This document shows, one piece after another, positions 32,910-44,204 of a stretch of DNA of 64,000 bases. Every line of letters starts with the position of its first letter. Positions within the stretch are counted from its first letter, which is position 1. A program made the translations under genes and the position numbers. A model generated the notes under the pieces. That model did no database searches. It was not told where the DNA came from and saw nothing but the letters and a program-made list of their open reading frames with translations. Source of the stretch: Emmonsiellopsis sp. PD_33 (taxonomy: Eukaryota; Ascomycota; Eurotiomycetes; Onygenales; Ajellomycetaceae); NCBI GenBank assembly GCA_032988165.1, contig JANTQF010000060.1:62001-126000 (forward strand), given 5' to 3'.

Positions 32910-35900
32910 CTACCCCGACGAAGACCGTTTATACTCTTCAATCACACTCCTCGGCTTCACATATCGAAGGGTCGATTTATACTCGACGTCCATGCCGAAG
33001 CCCGGCGGGCCGCCGATTTCTAGACCGCGCGGGGTTGTCCAGAGCGGATGCGGCGCGGCGGCCATGAGCATTACCTTGAGGCCGTATCTGGGGTTTGTTA
33101 GCTTAGGGGGTGGAGTGTTTTGGTTTCCAAGGAGGGTTGCGGACATACCTGTATTCTGGAGTTCCTACCGCTTCTCCCGTTGCGATGTCAAGAAGGATGA
33201 TTAGATCGGGGACGACGGCGAGGTACTTGGAAGCGGGATTGTCAGCGGTATAGATAGATATAGAGCATGAAGGATAACATACCTCTTCCTCCCCATTCTC
33301 AGAAACCCCCTTAACGCTCAAATTCTCATTAACAAACTCCACAACCACCTTCTCAAACCCCACCACCCCTACCACATCATCCTCATCCCCACCCCCCAAC
33401 TCATCCGCCGATAACCTCTGCAGCACAACCTTCCCAGTCGTATGCGCACTGGCAGATAAGCTATGCTCGACACTAACAATCTTCCCCCGGAAGATAACCG
33501 CGGCGCATTGCTCGCCGCCAAACTCGCGGATGATATCTCCCGCGACGCCGAAGAGGCGACCTTGCTGCTTTGCGAGCGAGACGGCCCGGCCAAGTCGCCA
33601 GGCGAGGGAGTGCGAGTTTAGAATTCCGAAGCGACGCATGTCGCTGGCCGCTATGGGGCGGCCGGTTGCGCCGGCTGCGGATCTGTGATGTAGGGAATAT
33701 GGAGTTAGCATGCATGCGTGGGAGTTTGTGGGGTGAATGGGGAAATGGTTACTAACCCCATCTCGACGCATGTGGTGCGTATAGCGTGGTCGGTGGCCTG
33801 GACGTCTTTCTGGGTTGCTGGGATGATCACATTCCTGCCCGTGCCGCTGCAGAGTGCTATGGGGAGGAGGTCGTTGATGTCGGTTTTTTCGATGAAGCTG
33901 GTCATTTTCTCGAAGTTGGGGTATGCTCTTCCTGTAATTCCGCAAGAGAGGGTTAGTAGAGTATCAGGAAGTAATATAGGGGGGGCGGTCATACCCATCA
34001 AATCCCCATCGACGCAGGGAATGTTATAGTACTTGGAAGAAGACCAGATTAGCGGCTGGAGACCATTGCACCCTCCAATCTCCACTGCCATAAGGGTGTC
34101 GTATTTCTTGTTGATTTCTTTTTCCATCGTCTGTAGGGAATGAAGCACCGCGTCTCCACCAGGCCGCTCGTCAGCTACTGCCGGTGACCCAACTCCAGCC
34201 ACGGGAACGAGTGTTGAATTCGCATCAAGCGACTGTGTGTCGACGATGGTGATCGTTTCTCCCTCCTCAACTAGGTTGGTAACTTCAAGATATGTCGAGT
34301 AAGGAGAGCCGCCTCCTCCGCAACCTAGAATATAGCAGCCGATAGATAGGAAGTGCAGGTCCAGTTTAGATAACAGCCATTTACCGGACTCATCGACAGC
34401 GGGACGGTATGTGAGGATGTCAATTCGTTGCTCTTCTACATCATTGGACCCGAGTTCATTATCAAAAGCCTTCGTCTCTTCATATCCGCTGCTCTCTTCA
34501 GGGGGCGGTAATTCCGCTTCCACCTTTGCAAACGAGGAATAGAACCGTGCATGATTAGCCGGACACGCAACCTCGACGAGGATCTGTTTAACGTCGTTGA
34601 TATATGGGACTCCCACAATCTCTTCTTTTGTAATAACTGCCCCTGACACATCGCCGCCTCTTGACTCCGCATCCGCGAGCGCAGCGGCCTTCACTTCAGC
34701 CTTTACCTTTTCGATTGAAGCACTGTCCGTCATTATCTCCGCCTTGCCACCTATTTGTGCAATAGCAGCCCCAATAGCGTTGGCAACTCCTGCAAACTCG
34801 GGGATGACCGTCTTCTCTACCCCTTCGAGATTGTTCGGACACAAGACCGCCCCGCCACCAACGAGGATAACAGTACAGGGTTCAGATGATGTTTTCACCC
34901 TGTCAATCATACTTTCTAGCATCACTCTAATCCTAGCATTTGCCTTCTCCGCCGTTTCTTGCGGGAGAGTAGGTTTTGTATTGCCAATAACCGCACCAGA
35001 CAGGACGGCAACGTCCGTGGCGGTAGGCACATTTCCTCCGAAACAGAGTGCCTGTGTAGTGATTTCGTGTCCGACACTTTCAGGTCCTACCAGAATGTTT
35101 TTCCCGTCCTTGCTGGCTTGTACCAACGATCCTCCACCGAGTCCAATGCTCTCAACCTGAAGAACTTCGAGGTTGACTTTGATACCAGCAATGTCAGTGT
35201 ATGAGCTGGCAAGCCTAGGGTACCCATTTCGGAGGAGGAAGCCAACATCCGTAGTCGTCCCCCCAATATCAACTACCACAGCCCCGTCTTTGCCCAGCGA
35301 GTTCCCTGCTAAATAAGCAGCGCCACGAATTGAATTCGCCGCCCCAGACGAGAAAATCCTGATAGGGAACTGGATTGCCTCTGCAAATGATAACAGGTGC
35401 CCGGTATTGGCCGTGAGGTATAGAGGACATTTGAGACCTAGTTGAGACATCGCCTGCGTAAAACCACGGATAGTCCTCCTGGCAAAATTGACGATAGAAG
35501 CATTGAGAATCGCCGCATTCTCTCGCGCCAGAAGGCCACTTCCGGCAATCTCATGGGAACAAACGATATTCACATCCCCACCTAGCTTTTTGGTGAGTAG
35601 GTCTCGAACCCGCGACTCCTGTCTATATTGTGTGTCCATCGGAGACCCGATACCTGCAATCACCACATTTTTCAAGTTCTTCGCACGGATAAGATCTGCC
35701 TGTTCCGCGATCGACGCGGGGTCAATATCCGCGATTCGCGTGCCGTCAATATTGCACCCCCCAGGCACGATGGCTGCATGGCCTTTGACCAGGTGTCTCA
35801 GGGCAGGAGGCCAGTCTATGAACGAAGGCGTCTGGCTTGAGAAATTGTAAGAGGCCAGACGAATGACAGCTACTTTCTCCAGCCGTGAGGCATCATGCTC

Positions 35901-36143
35901 GAGAATGGCGTTCAGGAAATGCGTGGTGCCGATGGTCACCGCGGCGATGTTATTTTCATTATTGGGGGCTTTGTGGAGGAGGTCTTGGAGAGTCTTTCTG
36001 ACGCCGAGAGTGACGTTGGAAGCTGTGGGGGATTTGTTCCAGGCGATTATTGCCTCTGCTCCAGGGCTGGTTGTGTTTAGGAGGACGGCGTCGGTGTTTG
36101 TGCCTCCAAAGTCTACGCCGATGACGAGGGAGGGGCCGGTCAT
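32910..36143 (-). CDS. Hydantoinase/oxoprolinase-type ATPase fused to DUF917
   Basis: Five exons (36143-33995, 33931-33757, 33682-33283, 33225-33149, 33087-32910) give 992 residues. The N-terminus VIGVDFGGTNTDAVLL is the hydantoinase A N-domain and ASKHA phosphate-binding motif. VVIAGIGSP, CSHEIAGSGLLARENAAILNAS and VDIGGTTTDVGFL follow, the last being the second phosphate motif. ESIGLGGGS and VILVGGGAVLCP complete the HyuA part. From about residue 610 the DUF917 domain starts (LSIGCYILGCGGGGSPY) and includes VDGDLMGRAYPNFEK, restored by the first intron, and GILNSHSLAWRLGRAV. The family acts by ATP-dependent or metal-assisted ring opening of cyclic imides and lactams; the substrate here is unknown. 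It is divergent from a ketopantoate-reductase-like gene. The exon 4 acceptor is AAG rather than CAG/TAG. Confidence 0.88.
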
Positions 36144-37126
36144 TTTGGCGATTTGGCAAATATATCAGGATAGAATATGCCCAGTATTAATGCGACGAGC
36201 CAAATACTGCAAAAGAATGTAGATGGAGAGTGAAATGAAAGTGCGTGCAACAGATGTCGTTCTAGGGACACAAGATCTGATAACGTCGGGTAGCGGATCA
36301 GATAAGCCGGGAATAGCCCTAATCGACGTCACACAGTGGGGATTCTCTGTCTTGGATAACTCGCCCCATTGCTGGGAAATTGATTTTCTATCAGACGGTT
36401 TCTTTTCTTTGGAGGGGCCAACCCTGCCTGCGATATCGGCTACAAAGCTAACCAATGGGTTGGGGACGTCTGGAAATACTTGCAGTCCCAGTCCAGTGCC
36501 CCCCGCTCAGCTTTCAGGGGCAAAGTTAAATATGAAGCTCTAAATAATGGTTTACTATTAAACTATCTCATCCTCTCCAGCTCTAAACCCTAATCCCAGA
36601 GATATCACCGTTTATTGCCAAAAAAAAAAACTTCTCATTCGGCCTACTTCCCCCAGAACTTCTTTTAGTACACTAAGCCCAGTTTTGCAGGATTCACCCC
36701 CAAACGATTCCGGTGGGTATATAAAAGTGAATGGAGTAATCGCATAGTAAGTAAAATATAGTAAGAATATGACGATGATAGCTTCAACATTCCCAAATGA
36801 AGGAACAAGAGAGTGGAGATGGCCGAGCAAGAACCGATCATACTGCCCCACCCATCTTCCCTCGCTAAAGCTAGTTATCTTATCAATCTGCCCAGCTACG
36901 TATCACAAAGCTTGCTTCTTTAACCACATCCCAACGAACGAAGCTCTTTAATAAAGTCCTTTCTTATCCCCTCTCTACTTCGTTTACATTATACACGGCC
37001 GTCCAACCTGCCAAATTCCCCGAACGCGGTAGACAAATAGAAACGCGTGGTTAGACTCATACATCCGACAAATATCAATTGGACTCATAAAGAAACCCAA
37101 CCCCTCACAGTTCCGTTCAAGAACAA
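36144..37126. other. Divergent promoter region hydantoinase / ketopantoate reductase-like
   Basis: This is 983 bp between two divergent starts. A TATATAAAAG box is at 36718-36727 on the plus strand, about 400 bp from the reductase ATG. A poly-A run is near 36620-36631. No gene seen. Confidence 0.45.
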
Positions 37127-38222
37127 ATGACGACCACATCGGATCCTCCATCTTCACGACTACACAGCATTATCGTTGTCGGAAGTGGCGGTGTTGGGAC
37201 AATCGCGACGCTTGTGCTCGAGAAATCCCGCCGCGCAAGAGTCACCGCCGTATTGCGCAGTCGCTACGCTGTAGTTAAAGAAAAGGGCTGGAATATCGAC
37301 TCCGTGGATCACGGGAAACTGACGGCATGGAAGCCTAGCCGCGGTGAGTCTGAGCAAATCCACTTTTCTGGATAGAATACCTGAATCTGATAAGATAAAA
37401 GTCGTATCCACCGTTACTGAGGCTGTCGAGGCCGAAACGGAACCTTTTGACTACATCGTCGTTACCACCAAACAATTACCAGACATCTTTTCAATTCCAG
37501 ATTTAATCAGACCAGCCGTGACGCCTGGGTTGACCACTGTGGTACTCATTCAGAACGGGTTGGACATCGAGCTCCCTATAATCGAAGCATTTCCCACAAA
37601 CACAGTCATGTCTTCGATCAGCATGATCGGCTCACGCACAGAGGGGGAGAACGGAATATTCCAGCTGGGCCCCGATATACAAACCATAGGTCCACACTTC
37701 CATGACGGGCTAGACAGAGCGGCTCAATTGCAAAAGGCGCGTCAATTTGTCGAAATATACACAGCGGGAAGTAAGGGGGCAGGAGCAAAAGATGCTGAAA
37801 TGACCTTTTCGGAAGATATGCCCGTTGCAAGGTGGCAGAAGTTGCTGTGGAACAGCACGTTTAACACGCTTTGCACACTCATGGACATGAACGTTGGAGA
37901 ACTGCAATCTTCCGGTGGGAGGGAGACCTTGCTGATTCCCGCAATGTGGGAGATTTATGCCATCGCCAAGGCAGCAGGACATCCTCCGCCGGAAAAAATG
38001 ATTCAGATCTATGCTTATCGCTTGCCAAATGATTGTCCGTATCGACCGAGCATGTTGCTAGACCGGGATCATCGGAGGCCGATGGAGCTCGAGGTGTTGC
38101 TTGGACGGCCGCTGCAGAGAGCTAAAGAGCTGGGTGTTCCAACGCCAGTATTAAGCACCGTATATGAAGCGTTAAAAATGGTGAGGTGGAAGATTGAGCA
38201 AGAGTCTGGCGGAATGAATTAA
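37127..38222 (+). CDS. Ketopantoate reductase-like (ApbA/PanE) protein
   Basis: This is an NADPH-dependent 2-oxoacid reductase fold. The bacterial and yeast prototype reduces 2-dehydropantoate to pantoate. Exons 37127-37343 and 37402-38222 give 345 residues. The dinucleotide motif is IIVVGSGGVGTIAT near the N-terminus. FDYIVVTTKQLPD, VLIQNGLDIE, RWQKLLWNSTFNTLC and a C-terminal RPSMLLDRDHRRPMELEVLLG block follow, with GVPTPVLSTVYEALK at the end. The acceptor is AAG; it restores the conserved VVSTVTEA junction and gives a normal 58-nt intron. Fungi carry several paralogues in secondary pathways, so true pantothenate synthesis is not assured. Its divergent partner, a hydantoinase-DUF917 protein, suggests co-regulation. 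Confidence 0.88.
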
Positions 38223-39042
38223 CATGGCGCTTCTCACCCTGGTTGGTTCATTCCAGGCGGTGGACATTCATCTTTGCCACATGGTTATGCTTCCCTTCTT
38301 CACCAACCTGTCGCCTTCAAGTAACCATTAAAGATGCGACTTGGCTTCGAAACATGTTCCAGATCGTAAGGCCGGTCAAGAGTTTTGGGTATATATCCGC
38401 ATCTAGTGTAATCCAATCCTGGGCATCAATCAAATTGGTATACATTCTGCAGGATATTCCTCAGCAAGCTTCTTCCAGTTCCAGTCATGCTTGTTATCTC
38501 CAGCCTTCCAGACTCTATTAATATGTTATCGCCAGCCTTCCAGACTCTATTAATGCAGAAATCCTTTGTAAGCTTGGTGGTAGCTGTCGTCCGTGTGTTA
38601 TAAATGGAATTGAAGATCTCAATAGCAGCGACTCAGTCCTCCTCCCTCACAAGTTCGGTAGCTGCAACGAATGCAAGCCGTAGAGATAATTTCAATTCCT
38701 CAGCCGGCGCGCTAGAACGTGCCATTATCTCGTAGGCCATTTTGAATATCACACTATCAGCAGGTTTGAGGTTCCCGGCAGATATAGAAGTGTTGCTTGA
38801 AGTTGAGCAAGGTGGGAAAAGGGGCTGCCCCCTTACAACACAGCATGCTTCAATAGGGGGAGGATTCTAGCAATGGATTCCGATTCAGTACATAATCGCC
38901 GTATAAACCAGCAATTTAATCTATTAATAACAATATACAGTCGCCAAACCCGCTTCTGTAATACGGGTGGTCCAGCTAAGACAACAAAATATATATTTCC
39001 TGAGGTTCACCCGCCCTTAAGCCAACAATAACATCCAGATCA
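38223..39042. other. Intergenic region with a 32-bp tandem duplication
   Basis: This is 820 bp between convergent genes. A minus-strand stretch near 38630-38740 reads about 34 sense codons and then TGA, with an ordinary-looking amino-acid mix; it may be the remnant of a lost gene but has no recognised family. No intact gene seen. Confidence 0.4.
38492..38555 (+). repeat. Two tandem copies of a 32-bp unit
   Basis: Copy 1 is 38492-38523 and copy 2 is 38524-38555. They differ at about two positions, so the duplication is fairly recent. It lies 270 bp past the reductase stop codon. Confidence 0.85.
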
Positions 39043-39894
39043 TCATCTGGCAACAGACCGCGCATAATCCCTCCTTCTCTCATTCTTCTCACTAATATAC
39101 TTCAACAACCCCCCCGGCTCCTCCGCATCATCCGTCAACCCACTCGCCACCGGCGAGCCAAGATGCTCATACATCGGCACAACGCCTGCCCACACCGGCT
39201 CCTCCCGATCCGGCCCATCCTTCTCCTTATCTCTAGGTTGAATGCCCGGAATCCCAGTGCGCAATTTCATTGTCCCCCTTTGAATCTCCACTCGAACCAC
39301 AAATACCAGCGCAACCTGAAACGAAGAGACGGGATTAACATCCTCCCACCTTCCCGGCACTATATGGTTCGTAACGGCCCGCATGACGTCGCGCTTGACG
39401 GCGCGGTCTTCAACACGCGAACATGCCCCGTGGAGAGCAGCGGAGCGGTAGTTGAATGTATTTCCATTGGGCGCGGAGGAGAGGACGAGGCCGTCAACTG
39501 CAAGAACGAAACCCTGATGTCAGCACCGGCATAACATGATACAATACATTAGTAGATAATATAATTCTAGGAAACAACAGAATACCTTTCATAGCCGTAA
39601 CGCAAACTTCTATCCGATCATCTATATCCTCTTCGCCCCGTTCAACCCTGGCTGTCCGCTCCGTTTCGTTCTTCTTGACCAATTCCATAAGCCGCGAACT
39701 GGGATGGCCATGCAGATAAACTGCCTCCCCCGCCTCTCCCTCGTCGCAGAAAAGGGCGATCATGGGCAAACATTGCGGTAGGCCGTTGTCTATATATGAG
39801 ACGTGGCCATGTACGTGTCTGAGAAGAGCGCGCTGATTGATTGGGTGTCATATCGGCCGCGGTCTTTGTGGCGGCGGAGTTCAGAGGGTTGCAT
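39043..39894 (-). pseudogene. PNPOx-like flavin-nucleotide-binding protein with a frameshift
   Basis: The gene belongs to the pyridoxamine-5'-phosphate-oxidase-like (FMN-binding split barrel) family. The natural start at 39894 reads MQPSELRRHKDRGRYDTQSI, the family's usual beginning. The next family block, HVSYIDNGLPQCLPMIALF, is in another frame. The two join perfectly if one base is missing around 39818-39828; the spacing between YD and HVS then equals that of relatives. The rest is intact: YLHGHPSSRLMELVKK, RIEVCVTAMK, an intron 39585-39498, then DGLVLSSAPNGNTFNYRS and RAVTNHIVPGRWEDV to the stop at 39043. No alternative intron of plausible length rescues the frame. It is either a recent inactivation or a base-call error. 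Confidence 0.72.
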
Positions 39895-41847
39895 GGTTAG
39901 TGATAGGTAGTAACTATTGTCTTGGAGTAAAGAGGAAAGTAGCTGCTCAATGCCTGTGCAGTGTATGGATCAAGTATGTGAGTAGTTGTCAAAACAAAGC
40001 TGCATCGGTGAATGAAATGTTTTCAAATCATTTCTCTAGAAATGAAACCTCTCGAGTCGACAGCTTAGCTGCGTCCTAACTAGGGCCTGCGATGCGGGGA
40101 GCTCTAAATACGACGACGATTACCGAACCCCGGCATTCCAGGGCGGAGATAGCCTAGATGGCCTAGTAAGTTAAAATATGAACAAATACTAAGCAGGGAC
40201 ATCATGTTGCTGCTGAAATTGGGTGGTCCGGGCCTGCTGGCTAGCTGAAGCATGTTTTAACGGCCGTTCCACCCCTACAAACCCTGCGGTTAGACCGGGT
40301 CTCGGGTATGCAAGGGAGATTGCTTAGAAGGGCATGATGCTATCACTGATCAGTACTACAGAACACATAAACTCTGATGGTGATTTTTAGTCCTCTGTCC
40401 CCGTTCTATAAATGGTTGATGTATGTATATTTTTTACTGTGGATATCATTTCTAATCAGGGATGGCACTACTACCCAGCAGATAGCCCCTATTGGACATA
40501 GCTGGATAGGATAGAATGAAGGACATAGAAAGGGGGAAATAGAGCGAGTTTCCTACAGGAAGGTCATGACTTGGGTCCTTGAATTACATTTGTGGATCGG
40601 GATAGAAACCAAAGAATGTTGCCTGTAAAAGGAGAGGGATGGAGGGAGGGGATATGTACGGGAACTCTTAACATGAGACGAGTGGATGAAACGGGAAATC
40701 GAAAGTGACAAGTGTGCTCAGGTGACAATATGAGACAGAATAGAGGAACTAGCAGGCCCCCTACACTGCGAGCTAATATCTGTTCTGGTAATTGATAGTG
40801 GGAAGATACAGTGGAGAACTATTCGAAGAGATGCATTAAGCAAAGATGTGACCGTATTTTTAGCGGATTCTGTTGGGCTGCTGAAAGCTCCATATAAGAC
40901 TTGATTGACTTATTGGTAATTACTGAATCCCTAGAGTTTTCTCAATTGTTTTGTAGGATGGCATGCCTCATAAATACTTGAAGGTTGCTAATCATAGTTC
41001 TGTTCCACTGTGGGCTGTATACTCACCATATGATCTTTACTGACTGTATAGATGCAGGATCTATCTGGTTCACTGTTAATATCATCAAGCATTATGAAGA
41101 CATCACTGACTGCAATTCCTTTGTAAGCAATAGGTGGATAATCAAGAACATGATGCTAATTGGTAATCCCTGCCATCATACTGAGTATGAATTCATTATG
41201 AATGCAATTAGAATCTGATGAAATGATAAGTCATTGGAAAGAAAACATCTTCTAGGCCCACCTATTGAGCAGAAGAATGAGTATGTCCTTGGAACTTCCT
41301 AAAAGAGTCTGGCAGGGGAACATTGGCTGGACCCTGAAAAGCCATTGTCCTCAGTAACAGGAAGAGAATGAACTGATGAAAGAAAAGAAAGGAGAAGATA
41401 GAACTTTTCACTGGAATAGAAAACAGAGAAATGAATCTGAAAGATAAATTCCGACGGTTAGGAATAAGATTTATAATTGAAATGTCAGGGATGGCTCTGC
41501 ATTCAACACACATGGAAAGGAACAGGGAAATAGTAGATTTAGCCTCATAACTACTTGTCCAGTAGGAGGGAGAGGCCGAAGGAAAATAAATGGAAAATCG
41601 ATTGGCAATATATAGTATGGAGTAGAAACCCATCAATTTAGCATGCAGATCATGCACGGCATTGCTTGTGGCTTTCCCGCATGGAGCCGAATTTTTCCGG
41701 GGTGAGAAAAAAGGGGGGCTTAATGGGAATACACTCAACAAATCTGATGTTTTACCCAAATACAAGTTCTATTTCGACTCCCTGTGGCCAGTTCGTAAAT
41801 AGGCACCCAGCTCTCACTCCTGATGACTTCAAGTTGGTTCGGTTCTC
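39895..41847. other. 2 kb gene-free region containing a CpG desert
   Basis: There are no family-bearing frames. Between 40865 and 41452 I find no CpG dinucleotide at all, while TG and CA are abundant. This looks like decayed repetitive or mobile DNA. The open frame at 40985-41218 lies inside it and has no recognised match. Confidence 0.6.
40865..41452. mobile_element. CpG-free AT-rich block, possible decayed transposon
   Basis: There is no CG dinucleotide over ~590 bp, against many in every flank. No terminal repeats or intact transposase were found, so the assignment rests only on the mutation signature. A 77-codon open frame (40985-41218) may be a fragment of its coding part. Confidence 0.4.
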
Positions 41848-42305
41848 TCACGCGTCTTCCTCAGAATCGGCCGTCCCATGCCGCTCATCAGGGGGCGTAA
41901 GATCATCTGGTACGTGTACCCGGTCTGCTCCAACTCTGTTGTCAGGAAAATGGGATGACTGAAATGATGACGTTCACAGCACCCAGAGCAATTAGTATGG
42001 TGAAGTTGGGAGAAGTCCCGATTAGGAAGGTGTATGCGGACTGGGAGGTTGAAATTAGCTGCTTACATAATATCACTGCCAAGACCACTAGCGGGATGAA
42101 TTCCGCGTTCGGTCCGCTTGTCGTCCGAATTCGGCAACATAAACCCTAATTCGCCCCGTTTTATCTCCGCATCAAAGAGTCGGCAGCAGAACACGCCCTC
42201 TGACATCCAGCCTAGACATCTCCAAACAATTCGCAGACCCCCAGAGTCTCTCGCTGAGTGGTATTCGACTATAAATCCTCGTGCGGAGCCTTTTATGGAG
42301 GCCAT
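41848..42305 (-). CDS. Possible small two-exon gene, unknown function
   Basis: Exon 1 (42305-42067) starts MASIKGSARGFIVEYHSARD and ends at a GTAAGC donor. Exon 2 (41935-41848) follows a CAACAG acceptor and ends PPDERHGTADSEEDA. The intron would be 131 nt, with an ACTAAT branch-like site, and the frame closes at 108 residues. I do not recognise a family. A competing reading exists in the intron: a hydrophobic frame with VVLAVIL and LIALGAVNVIISVIPF that ends at 41942. Either one, or neither, may be real. It is divergent from the decarboxylase gene. Confidence 0.28.
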
Positions 42306-42448
42306 TGCTCTCTGATCTGTAGCCCCGCCCTTTTATGTTTGCTCCGTCGCATCTCCGCATCGGAATCCGGGTTGCAAAATCAACTCCATCACGACCCCGC
42401 TACGCCTCACGCTCGATAAATAAGAAAGACCCCGCCAAACCAGTCGCA

Positions 42449-44204
42449 ATGGACGGCGAACAATTCAAAGCCGCAGCGCATTCTGCCATTGAAGAAAGTT
42501 TGTGCTCCCAACAGCACCCCTTTTGTTATCCCTCGTCGGCAATCTAACGGAGAGATAAAAAACTTCAGTAATCCAATATTTCGACAGCCTGCCCTCCAGA
42601 CGCGTTCTACCAAACATCGAACCGGGATATCTCGCCCCTCTCCTTCCCAAATCTCCCCCCAATGACCCAGAGCCATGGAGCCAGATCCAGCCGGACATCG
42701 AGTCCAAAATCATGCCGGGGCACACCCACTGGCAGTCCCCAAAGTTCATGGCCTTCTACCCCGCAGGTGTCACATATCCTTCGATTCTAGGTGAACTGTA
42801 CTCTGCCGCCCTGACTGCCCCGGCTTTCAATTGGATATGTTCGCCTGCGTGCACGGAACTGGAAATCGTCGTGATGGACTGGGTTGCGCAAGCGTTTGGG
42901 TTGCCAGACTGTTTCCTTAGCGCGGCGTCATCCGGGTCTGGAAAAAGCACGGGTGGTGGCATTATCCAAGGTAGCGCTAGTGAAGCAGTTGCAACTGTCA
43001 TTGTTGCCGCGCGTGAGAGACATGTGCGCGCAAAGGCTTTGGCGGAGGGCTTGGTTGAGGATACCCCTGAGTGGGAAGATAGAATCATGGAACTTCGACC
43101 ACGCCTTGTTGCATTGGGAAGCGACCAGGCTCATAGTTGCACTGCCAAAGGGGCCCGAATTGCGGGAACTAGATTTCGCACTGTCCCGACCCGGCTTGAG
43201 GATAATCTGGAAATGACTGGCGAGGCACTGCGCAAGGTCCTGGAGCAGTGCGAGCGGGATGGACTAGAGCCTTTTTATCTCACGGCCACGATGGGAACTA
43301 CCAATACGTGTGCCTTTGACCGATTTTCGGAGATAAAAGCCGTGCTTCAGGAGAAGGAAGCGTGGCAGAAGATCTGGGTGCATATCGATGCCGCCTATGC
43401 AGGGGCTGCGCTAGTGACGGAGGAGTGGCAGCATGTGGCCCAGGAGTTTGCCGAGGGCGTTGATAGCTTCGATATGAACATGTCTAAGTGGCTTTTAGTC
43501 AACTTCGATGCTAGGTGTGTGCACGATGAATTCCCTGCCCAACACGAGGCACAGCCCCCCTGTCGACCCGAAAAATGCAATCCCCCCTGAACTAACCCTT
43601 GTCCCTTAGCTGCCTCTTCATCCGTAATGCCGTGGATCTTACCAATGCGTTGGATGTAACCCCTGCCTATCTCCGGAACCCGAGCACCCTTACCACGCCC
43701 GTCACGGATTTCCGCAACTGGCAAATCCCACTCGGTCGGCGCTTCCGTTCCTTGAAGGTCTGGTTCATGATGCGTTCATATGGCCTATCAGGGATGAAGG
43801 CACATATCCGGAACGGCATTGAAATCGGCCGCGTTTTTGCCGACTTGGCGAAGGATAGAGAAGACTTGTTTGAAATTGTGACACGGCCGGTCCTTGGTGT
43901 GACGGCGCTACGGGTCAAGGGCTTGGACGAGCTGGTCCAGTCTAACGGCGTCAACGGCACGGCCAATAAGTCGGGCTCCTCCTCCTCTGCGGCAATTACT
44001 AAGACTGTCTGTGAGACTGTCAATTCTCGCGGAGAGGTATTCGTTACATCATCGGTGGTGGATGGTGTCACTGTTATCCGTGTTGTGAGCGGTAACCCCT
44101 TGGCGGAAGAGAAATATGTTCGTCGCGCGTTTGAAATCTTGGTTAGCGTCACGGAAGAGGTACTAGAGGCAGAGAAGCAAAAGGCAGGAGAGCCGCAGAA
44201 TTAG
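42449..44204 (+). CDS. Aromatic-L-amino-acid decarboxylase (PLP group II)
   Basis: This PLP enzyme decarboxylates aromatic amino acids (tryptophan, tyrosine, DOPA type) to amines in the cytosol. Exons 42449-42497, 42569-43514 and 43610-44204 give 529 residues. LPNIEPGYLAPLLP, MPGHTHWQSPKFMAFYPAG, FNWICSPACTELE and GIIQGSASEA mark the N-terminal half. The PLP lysine is K323 in FDMNMSKWLLVNFD, where relatives usually have NPHKW. WVHIDAAYAGAAL holds the pyridine-binding Asp. SCLFIRN, LRNP and WQIPLGRRFRSLKVWFMMRSYG follow, spliced at AG-C. The substrate cannot be read from sequence. It lies 1.1 kb from an NRPS and near an aldehyde dehydrogenase, which could oxidise the amine-derived aldehyde (inference). 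Confidence 0.93.

Noticed and set aside
37348..37375. Alternative 28-nt intron in the reductase gene using a TAG acceptor
   Set aside because: It is too short. The 58-nt intron with an AAG acceptor restores the conserved family junction.
42041..42066. 26-nt segment with perfect donor, branch and acceptor words
   Set aside because: It is shorter than any intron accepted by ascomycete spliceosomes known to me, so I treat it as coincidence or as part of a longer intron.
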